Shown here in pieces: positions 1 through 4,507 of a stretch of 7,197 bases of DNA. Under the pieces are notes generated by a model that was not told the DNA's origin, made no database searches, and saw only the letters and a list, made by a program, of their open reading frames with translations. Source of the DNA: an uncultured Lachnospiraceae bacterium. GTDB taxonomy: Bacteria; Bacillota; Clostridia; Lachnospirales; Lachnospiraceae. Made by a program: the position numbers and the translations under genes. The DNA is taken from contig CAJUDE010000041.1 of NCBI GenBank assembly GCA_910585295.1, positions 1-7,197 on the forward strand. Reading direction: 5' to 3'. Position 1 is the stretch's first letter; the number at the start of each line of letters is the position of its first letter.

Positions 1-148
1 GACTGCCGCGAGGGCCAAATACAAAAAGCTTTGCCGCGAATTCCACGCCCCATCAGATACGTTTCAGGGTTTTTGGCTTCCGCGAGCAACGAGCCAAATA
101 GCCACGCTTGTGTGGATTTTTGGCGACTGCCGCGAGGGCCATTTGGCT
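1..148. repeat. Composite repeat element downstream of rbgA, no gene
   Basis: No coding frame is convincing here. A 17-bp direct repeat (GACTGCCGCGAGGGCCA) occurs at 1-17 and 125-141. The string CCGCGAG occurs at 6-12, 80-86 and 130-136. GCCAAATA occurs at 14-21 and 93-100, and TTTTTGGC at 70-77 and 117-124. The order CCGCGAG, GCCAAATA, CCACGC, TTTTTGGC is thus run through twice and a third copy starts, so the stretch reads as diverged tandem units of about 74 and 50 bp. Within a unit GCCAAA pairs with TTTGGC (93-98 with 119-124), enclosing a second stem CCAC/GTGG (102-105 with 112-115). AGCCAAAT (92-99) also pairs with ATTTGGCT (141-148), which abuts the rbgA stop codon. No T-run follows the stems, so a classical terminator is unlikely. 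A dispersed intergenic repeat family is the best reading, and this is an inference. Confidence 0.6.
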
Positions 149-1000
149 TTATTCCTGCCGCTGCGGAAATTCAAGGGTAATTTTCCCTAAACGGCCGCTG
201 CGGAACTCATCTACCATAAGGGATGCCGCCTTGCTGTAATCCAGTTCGCCGCCTTTTTTCACGCAATTGCGGTTTTGGGCCACCTGCCCTAGGATTCCTG
301 GCCCATCCTGCCCTTCCTCCACTTCATAGCGCCCTGCCAAAGTCCCTGGATATTTTTCCTTTAAAATGCGGACCAATTCCAGCGAAAGTTCATCAATATT
401 TAAAATTTCATCTTTGATTGAGCCAATCAGCGCAAGGTACAGGCCCACTTGCTGGTCCTCAAACTTGGGCCATAAAATACCTGGCGTATCCAGCAATTCC
501 ACATTTTTATTGAGCCTAATCCACTGTTTGCCTTTGGTCACCCCAGGCTTATTCCCAGTTTTGGTGCAGGCTTTCCCTGCATATGTATTAATAAAGGTAG
601 ATTTTCCCACATTGGGAATCCCTACCACCATAGCGCGTACTGGACGGTTTTTTATTCCTCTCCTCTTGTCCCGCTCAATTTTCTCCTTGCAAGCCTCCAA
701 AACCACATTGTTGATTGCCTTCATCCCTGCCTTGCTCCTGGCATCCAGCCTGACCACAAAATACCCTTTCCCCTGAAAAAATTCAGACCACAGCTTTGTC
801 TGGCTTTCGTCTGCAAGGTCGGCTTTATTCATCAATATCAGCCTTGCCTTTTGTTTTCCCAGCTCATCAATATCCGGGTTACGGCTGCTTAAAGGTATTC
901 TGGCATCCACCAGCTCAATTACCAAGTCTATTAACTTCATATCTTCCTGCATTTGACGTTTTGCTTTTGTCATATGCCCAGGATACCATTGAAAATGCAT
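149..1000 (-). CDS. rbgA: Ribosome biogenesis GTPase RbgA/YlqF (circularly permuted GTPase)
   Basis: Product of 283 aa, the usual length for this family. RbgA is a cytoplasmic GTPase that acts late in 50S subunit assembly. The GTPase motifs come in circularly permuted order, the hallmark of the YlqF/YawG group. First is G4, NKAD (58-61), then the P-loop GIPNVGKST (127-135), the G2 threonine in KPGVT (151-155) and G3, DTPG (171-174). The N-terminal WYPGHMTKA (5-13) is typical of RbgA. Residues from about 190 to the end match the C-terminal RNA-binding helical domain in length and position. The start is set by TAGGAGG five bases before the ATG. The lepB stop codon (1010-1012) lies inside this SD, so the two genes are probably translationally coupled. 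No terminator with a T-run follows; a repeat-rich stretch does. Family assignment is near certain. Confidence 0.96.
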   Translation of the reverse strand: MHFQWYPGHMTKAKRQMQEDMKLIDLVIELVDARIPLSSRNPDIDELGKQKARLILMNKADLADESQTKLWSEFFQGKGYFVVRLDARSKAGMKAINNVVLEACKEKIERDKRRGIKNRPVRAMVVGIPNVGKSTFINTYAGKACTKTGNKPGVTKGKQWIRLNKNVELLDTPGILWPKFEDQQVGLYLALIGSIKDEILNIDELSLELVRILKEKYPGTLAGRYEVEEGQDGPGILGQVAQNRNCVKKGGELDYSKAASLMVDEFRSGRLGKITLEFPQRQE

Positions 1001-1009
1001 GCTTACCTC

Positions 1010-1591
1010 CTACTTTAACAATCGAAACCTATCCCAGGGAGAGACAATGCACCATGCTTTCCCTATGATATATTCTTTCTTCACATTGCCAATGCTGGCA
1101 TAGCGGCTGTCCTCACTGTTATTGCGGTTGTCCCCTAACACAAAATATTCATCATCGCCCACCAGCAGTTCCTCCTCTGCCAGCAATGGGTTCTCAATGG
1201 CTGGGACTTCCACTTTTTCCTCAAACGGCTCCCCATTGATATATACAACGCCCTCTTTAATCTGTACCCGATCCCCTGGCAATGCAATGACACGCTTTAC
1301 ATAATAATGGGACTTCTCATTCCCATTGGGCAAAAATACAATCAAATCGTTCTGTTTTGGGTCAAACAGCTTATAGCTCATACGGTTCACCAGAATTTTT
1401 TCCCCGCTTTCTAACGTGGTAGACATAGACGGCCCAACCACCGTGACACGGAAGCCTACAAACAGCACTAAGACCACTGCAGTGAAGATTGTCAGCAATA
1501 TTTCACCTGCCCACACCGTGACCTCCTTCACCAGCCCTGTATTCACTTTTCTCTTTTTCCGGTTAAAATCTAATCCTGACGCTCTTCTCAT
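1010..1591 (-). CDS. lepB: Signal peptidase I (type I leader peptidase)
   Basis: Membrane serine protease that cleaves signal peptides from exported proteins. I place the start at 1591, giving 193 aa, because AGAGGG lies just upstream. The longer frame, beginning with TTG at 1648, has no SD and would start inside the terminator hairpin. A basic N-terminus (RKKRK, 11-15) precedes one hydrophobic membrane segment at about 28-47. The catalytic serine is S55 in GPSM (53-56), and the general-base lysine is K99 in YYVKRVIALPGD (96-107). The GDNRNNSEDSR box (153-163) is the conserved C-terminal block. The Ser-Lys dyad is intact and the length fits the Gram-positive SipS type. The stop codon overlaps the rbgA SD. 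Transcription either reads through the rplS terminator or starts at a weak promoter I cannot define. Confidence 0.95.
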   Translation of the reverse strand: MRRASGLDFNRKKRKVNTGLVKEVTVWAGEILLTIFTAVVLVLFVGFRVTVVGPSMSTTLESGEKILVNRMSYKLFDPKQNDLIVFLPNGNEKSHYYVKRVIALPGDRVQIKEGVVYINGEPFEEKVEVPAIENPLLAEEELLVGDDEYFVLGDNRNNSEDSRYASIGNVKKEYIIGKAWCIVSPWDRFRLLK

Positions 1592-1632
1592 TTTTCCCTC
1601 TAACTGCGCAATAAGCCTTCCAAAATACACTT

Positions 1633-1669
1633 TAAGAAAAAGGGACAACTACAATTGTATTTGTCCCTT
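1633..1669 (-). terminator. Intrinsic terminator after rplS
   Basis: On the minus strand AAGGGACAA (1661-1669) pairs perfectly with TTGTCCCTT (1640-1648), a 9-bp stem. Its loop contains the palindrome TACAATTGTA (1650-1659), which can lengthen the stem past one mismatch. The 3' arm runs into TTTTT followed by CTT, as an intrinsic terminator should. It lies 18 nt after the rplS stop and 48 nt before the lepB start. It should end or attenuate rplS transcription, giving more L19 than LepB and RbgA. Confidence 0.82.
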
Positions 1670-1687
1670 CCATCTTTCTTCGTAAAA

Positions 1688-2041
1688 TTATTTTACTAAT
1701 TCTTTTACTTTTGCCCTCTTGCCGACACGCCCCCTCAGGTAATTCAGCTTTGCACGCCTAACCTTACCGCGGCGGATAACTTCTATCTTCTCGACATTTG
1801 GGGAATGCAGCGGCCAAGTTTTCTCAACGCCAATTCCGCTTGAGAACTTCCTTACCGTAAATGTCTCACGGTTGCTTCCACCCTGCCTTTTTAATACAAT
1901 CCCTTCAAAAACCTGGATCCTTTCACGGTTCCCTTCCTTGATCTTACCATAAACCTTAACGGTATCGCCTACACGGAACTCGTCAACTTTTTCCTTTAAC
2001 TGCTCTTGCTCAATGCCCTTAATAATATCTGTTGCGTTCAT
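1688..2041 (-). CDS. rplS: 50S ribosomal protein L19
   Basis: Product of 117 aa, normal for bL19. This protein lies at the interface of the large and small ribosomal subunits. Family features are plain: FRVGDTVKVYGKIKEG (22-37), RIQVFEGIVLKRQGG (41-55), the TFTVRKFSSGIGVEK block (60-74), WPLHSPNVEKIEV (76-88), and the basic tail KVRRAKLNYLRGRVGKRAKV (93-112). The start is fixed by AGGAGG seven bases before the ATG. It has its own promoter about 80 bp upstream and is followed by a terminator, so it can be a single-gene transcript. lepB and rbgA follow it, as in many Firmicutes, but trmD, the usual upstream neighbour, is absent; the lysA group stands there instead. Confidence 0.98.
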   Translation of the reverse strand: MNATDIIKGIEQEQLKEKVDEFRVGDTVKVYGKIKEGNRERIQVFEGIVLKRQGGSNRETFTVRKFSSGIGVEKTWPLHSPNVEKIEVIRRGKVRRAKLNYLRGRVGKRAKVKELVK

Positions 2042-2062
2042 TTGTGACCTCCTATTTCATTA

Positions 2063-2097
2063 GATGTTCTTAATACGCTCCGTAACAGAGGACCATC
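2063..2097 (-). promoter_or_regulatory. Possible L19 leader structure in the rplS 5' UTR
   Basis: The rplS transcript should carry about 73 nt of leader. In it GATG (2094-2097) can pair with CATC (2063-2066), enclosing an inner stem with CTCTG on one side and CGGAG on the other around a TTA loop. Firmicutes rplS genes are known to have an autoregulatory L19 leader RNA at this position. Placement and size agree, but I have matched no covariance model and the outer stem is only four base pairs. The structure is visible; its regulatory role is an inference. Confidence 0.35.
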
Positions 2098-2120
2098 GTT
2101 ATCTTGTCTCACAGATTTGT

Positions 2121-2149
2121 ATTATACCATAGCCTAATTTTAAATGCAA
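2121..2149 (-). promoter_or_regulatory. Promoter of rplS (sigma-A type)
   Basis: On the minus strand TTGCAT (2144-2149) is followed, after exactly 17 bases, by a perfect TATAAT (2121-2126). TGG directly before the -10 makes it an extended -10 promoter. The start of transcription should lie near 2114, about 73 bases before the rplS ATG. The surrounding 2127-2214 stretch is AT-rich and shows no gene. Confidence 0.8.
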
Positions 2150-2214
2150 GAAATTTCATAATTTGAATTCCCCCATTTTTATATTATAGCGCCAAAAGAC
2201 CTTGCCTGCCAGCA

Positions 2215-2553
2215 TCAAACGCGTGCTTTCTGCCAGTTGGCCTTCGCGGACAGCCACCGCTCTGGCTCTTGTTCCCAAAGCCCATTGAGCCAGCCAATCC
2301 CTTTTTGTATGCCTTCCTCAGAAAACTCTGCCTCCATCCTTTGCTTTTCTTCCTCTGGCGTCGCATCATACCCATAGGGCGCTTCCCATGCCGCCACTTC
2401 CAGCACCTGCCCCTCTTTCCCTGACCCTTCGCCATTCTCTGGCGGCAGTTCTTTTTCCACAGCAGAAAACCGAAAACGCAGGCCCTCATAGCTTCCAGTG
2501 AATGCCGTCTTTTTCAGGTAGGGGATGGTCAGGATATCTTTACGTTCTATCAT
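2215..2553 (-). CDS. Conserved-type hypothetical protein overlapping the end of lysA
   Basis: Product of 112 aa; I do not recognise a named family and give no function. The gene starts 14 bp inside lysA in another frame, which favours translational coupling. A weak GGGG SD lies about four bases before the ATG. The protein begins with a basic patch (MIERKDILTIPYLKK) and has a glycine/glutamate-rich stretch at 38-48 (PPENGEGSGKE) that looks like a loop. An acidic second half follows (WEAPYGYDATPEEEKQRMEAE, broken across 56-76). It is rich in tryptophan (W56, W88, W93, W100, W107), has no cysteine, no signal peptide and no membrane segment, so a small soluble cytoplasmic protein is likely. The rival frame at 2184-2489 starts inside it without an SD. 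No clear terminator follows before the rplS promoter. That it is a real gene is likely because of the overlap and ordinary composition. Confidence 0.72.
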   Translation of the reverse strand: MIERKDILTIPYLKKTAFTGSYEGLRFRFSAVEKELPPENGEGSGKEGQVLEVAAWEAPYGYDATPEEEKQRMEAEFSEEGIQKGIGWLNGLWEQEPERWLSAKANWQKARV

Positions 2554-3829
2554 AAGGCCCCTGCTTCATATCCTTCAATATGTCAAAGCAGTCAAAGGTT
2601 GCAAAATAATCTTTTGGCGTTTCTGCCCGGCGGATTAACTGCACGCTGCCGTCTTCTTTTAACAGTAATTCCGCTGATTTTAGCTTCCCATTATAATTAT
2701 ACCCCATAGAAAATCCATGGGCGCCAGTATCATGGATGACCAGCAAATCCCCGATATCAATCTTTGGGAGCATTCGGTCAATGGCAAATTTATCATTATT
2801 CTCACAAAGGGAGCCAGTAATATCATATTTATGGCTGCATGGCTGCCCCTCCTTGCCCATAACAGTAATATGGTGGTATGCGCCATACATGGCAGGGCGC
2901 ATTAAATTCACTGCACAGGCATCACAGCCGATATACTCTTTATGGGTATGTTTCTCGTGGATGGCAGTGGTCACCAGGCAGCCGTACGGCCCCATCATAA
3001 ACCGCCCTAGTTCCGTGTAAATCGCCACATCGCCCATGCCTGCCGGGACAAGCACCTCCTCATATACTTTCCTTACCCCTTCCCCAATCACATAAATATC
3101 GTTTGGCTCCTGGCCTGGGTGGTAAGGGATGCCGATGCCGCCGGACAAATTGATAAAACGGATATCCGCCCCTGTCTTTTCTTTTAATTTCACTGCTGTC
3201 TCAAATAAAGTTTTTGCCAATGTAGGGTAATATTCGTTTGTGACGGTATTGCTGGCAAGGAATGCATGGATCCCAAACCGCTTCGCGCCCTTTTCCTTCA
3301 ATACCTTAAACCCTTCAAATAACTGCTCTGTGGTAAAGCCGTATTTTGCATCCCCAGGGTTATCCATAATGCTGTTGCTAATTTGGAATACGCCGCCTGG
3401 ATTGTAACGGCAGCTGATGGTCTCTGGAATCTGGCCAACTGTTTTTTCCAAAAAATCAATATGGGTAAAATCATCCAGGTTGATGATTGCGCCAATATCG
3501 TTGGCAAACTGAAATTCACTGGCTGGCGTGGCGTTGGAAGAAAACATAATATCCTGCCCATCAAAATGCAGTGCGTCCGCCAGCATAAGCTCTGTCATGG
3601 AAGAACAGTCGCAGCCGCAGCCGTACTCTTTTAATATATTGATTAAAAAAGGGTTGGGCGTTGCCTTTACTGCAAAGTACTGTTTAAACCCTGGGTTCCA
3701 GGAAAACGCCTCTTTCAACGCCCTTGCATTGGCACGGATCCCTTTTTCATCATATAAATGGAAGGGGGTGGGGTATTCTTTCACAATTTCCTCCAACTGC
3801 CCCTTTGTCACAAATGGCTCTTTTTTCAT
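2540..3829 (-). CDS. lysA: Diaminopimelate decarboxylase (fold III PLP enzyme), variant motifs
   Basis: Product of 429 aa, normal for LysA. The enzyme decarboxylates meso-2,6-diaminopimelate to L-lysine, the last step of lysine synthesis, in the cytoplasm. K55 in YFAVKATPNP (51-60) should form the PLP Schiff base at the start of the TIM barrel. The glycine-rich loop LSGGIGIPY (228-236) and TELGR (272-276) fit the phosphate-binding region. GSLCENND (339-346) corresponds to the CESxD block, with C342 and E343 reaching the partner subunit's active site. Two positions differ from the canonical enzyme: the usual HxHIGS reads HAFLAS (188-193), and the usual DTGAY reads DTGAH (367-371). This could mark a clade of true LysA or a related amino-acid decarboxylase. 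Fold and PLP use are near certain; substrate is likely but not proven. It has its own promoter, and its last 14 bases overlap the next gene. Confidence 0.9.
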   Translation of the reverse strand: MKKEPFVTKGQLEEIVKEYPTPFHLYDEKGIRANARALKEAFSWNPGFKQYFAVKATPNPFLINILKEYGCGCDCSSMTELMLADALHFDGQDIMFSSNATPASEFQFANDIGAIINLDDFTHIDFLEKTVGQIPETISCRYNPGGVFQISNSIMDNPGDAKYGFTTEQLFEGFKVLKEKGAKRFGIHAFLASNTVTNEYYPTLAKTLFETAVKLKEKTGADIRFINLSGGIGIPYHPGQEPNDIYVIGEGVRKVYEEVLVPAGMGDVAIYTELGRFMMGPYGCLVTTAIHEKHTHKEYIGCDACAVNLMRPAMYGAYHHITVMGKEGQPCSHKYDITGSLCENNDKFAIDRMLPKIDIGDLLVIHDTGAHGFSMGYNYNGKLKSAELLLKEDGSVQLIRRAETPKDYFATFDCFDILKDMKQGPYDRT

Positions 3830-3846
3830 ATCTCCTGCATCTCCTT
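3830..3846 (-). promoter_or_regulatory. Double SD at the lysA start with an overlapping mini-frame
   Basis: Two SD-like strings precede the lysA ATG. AAGGAG (3841-3846) ends 11 bases upstream and AGGAG (3832-3836) only two bases upstream, so neither spacing is ideal. An ATG between them opens ATG CAG GAG ATA TGA, whose TGA overlaps the lysA ATG as ATGA. The in-frame codons upstream of lysA reach a TAA within 18 bases, so the start at 3829 stands. Start by re-initiation after the mini-frame is possible but unproven. Confidence 0.45.
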
Positions 3847-3854
3847 ATCCTCTG

Positions 3855-3900
3855 GTGCGCTGGCCGCTTGGCAGCCCGGTTGTTTGTACAGCCAGTACAC
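3855..3900 (-). promoter_or_regulatory. Structured leader of the lysA transcript
   Basis: In the roughly 97-nt 5' UTR of lysA, GTG-TA-CTGGCTG (3889-3900) can pair with CGGCCAG-CG-CAC (3855-3866): a 7-bp stem, a small internal loop, then 3 more pairs. A rival stem GGCTG/CGGCC uses the same 3' arm, so two mutually exclusive folds are possible. It is too short for a lysine riboswitch and lacks the T-box sequence. Its function is unknown, and chance folding of GC-rich sequence is a real alternative. Confidence 0.3.
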
Positions 3901-3932
3901 GAACCTAGCATCACATCTGCAAATTCAGAAAT

Positions 3933-3961
3933 ACTATAATAGCTTCATGGGAAATTGTCAA
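3933..3961 (-). promoter_or_regulatory. Promoter of lysA (sigma-A type)
   Basis: A perfect TTGACA (3956-3961) and TATAGT (3933-3938, five of six matches) are separated by exactly 17 bases on the minus strand. Transcription should start near 3926, leaving a leader of about 97 nt. The promoter lies after the nrdG hairpin, so lysA can be transcribed apart from the nrd operon. Confidence 0.85.
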
Positions 3962-3984
3962 GAAGTTATTGCTCTGGTGGTTAA

Positions 3985-4007
3985 ATATTACTCCTCTGGA
4001 GTAATAT
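3985..4007 (-). terminator. Hairpin at the end of the nrdD-nrdG operon, probable terminator
   Basis: ATATTACTCC pairs perfectly with GGAGTAATAT around a three-base loop, a 10-bp stem on either strand. On the minus strand its first base is the last base of the nrdG stop codon. Only TTTAA follows, so the T-run is poor. It may terminate weakly or protect the 3' end of the mRNA from decay. Its position between nrdG and the lysA promoter supports a role at the operon end. Confidence 0.55.
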
Positions 4008-4498
4008 CATTCACAATGCAGCACAACTTCCCCTTTCGCCCTGGTGGCAGGTATGTCAATCACCCGCTGGTTAAGGCTTCCCCGCCAATATAGCCTGGTG
4101 TCTTTCTTTTCCACCTGGAACTCCCCGTCTACCAATACATCCACATATTCCATAACCTCCAGCGCCGCTATGGTTTCCCATACAAAACCAGTGTACATCC
4201 AAATCGTCTTCTGGGGGAACCTTCCTTTGATTTCCTGCGCCAGCTTCAGCACCTCAAAACGGTTGCCAAAATGGAGGGGATCCCCACCGCTAAATGTAAT
4301 GCCTGAAATATAATCCCTGGCAAGCTCTGTGAAAATTTCTTGTTTTGCCCCTTCATCAAACAACAGCCCCCCATTGGGGTCCCAGGTTATGGGATTTTGG
4401 CATTCTTTGCAACAATGGGAACAGCCGGACACCCATAAGACTACACGAAGCCCGTCACCATTAAGCATATCGTCTTTTGTTATATTGTGGTATCTCAT
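4007..4498 (-). CDS. nrdG: Anaerobic ribonucleotide reductase activating protein (radical SAM)
   Basis: Product of 163 aa, typical of NrdG. It uses a [4Fe-4S] cluster and S-adenosylmethionine to make the glycyl radical on NrdD, and works only without oxygen. The radical-SAM cluster motif CX3CX2C is C26, C30, C33 within GCSHCCKEC (25-33). FSGGDPL (69-75) is the SAM-binding glycine motif. VLVDGEF (121-127) and the C-terminal WRGSLNQRVID (138-148) are conserved in the family. AAGGAG lies five bases before the ATG and contains the nrdD stop codon, so the two genes, nine bases apart, should be translationally coupled. The domain is the minimal type, complete, with no extra clusters. Activation of the NrdD encoded just upstream is the obvious role. 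Confidence 0.96.
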   Translation of the reverse strand: MRYHNITKDDMLNGDGLRVVLWVSGCSHCCKECQNPITWDPNGGLLFDEGAKQEIFTELARDYISGITFSGGDPLHFGNRFEVLKLAQEIKGRFPQKTIWMYTGFVWETIAALEVMEYVDVLVDGEFQVEKKDTRLYWRGSLNQRVIDIPATRAKGEVVLHCE

Positions 4499-4507
4499 AA
4501 TTTCTCC

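Noticed and set aside
366..776. Plus-strand open frame of 136 codons
   Set aside because: Antisense shadow of the rbgA GTPase domain, without SD or promoter.
1592..1648. Longer lepB starting with TTG at 1648 (212 aa)
   Set aside because: No SD precedes the TTG, and it lies in the 3' arm of the rplS terminator hairpin; the ATG at 1591 has AGAGGG close upstream.
2183..2211. TATAAT at 2183-2188 (minus) as a second rplS promoter
   Set aside because: At 17-bp spacing the -35 would be TGGCAG, a poor match; the promoter at 2121-2149 is much better.
2184..2489. Alternative minus-strand frame of 101 codons
   Set aside because: Inside the 112-aa gene in another frame, very rich in Lys, Arg and Gly, no SD; the gene that overlaps lysA is the better choice.
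3830..3926. Lysine riboswitch or T-box before lysA
   Set aside because: The leader is far too short for the lysine riboswitch and shows no T-box core sequence.
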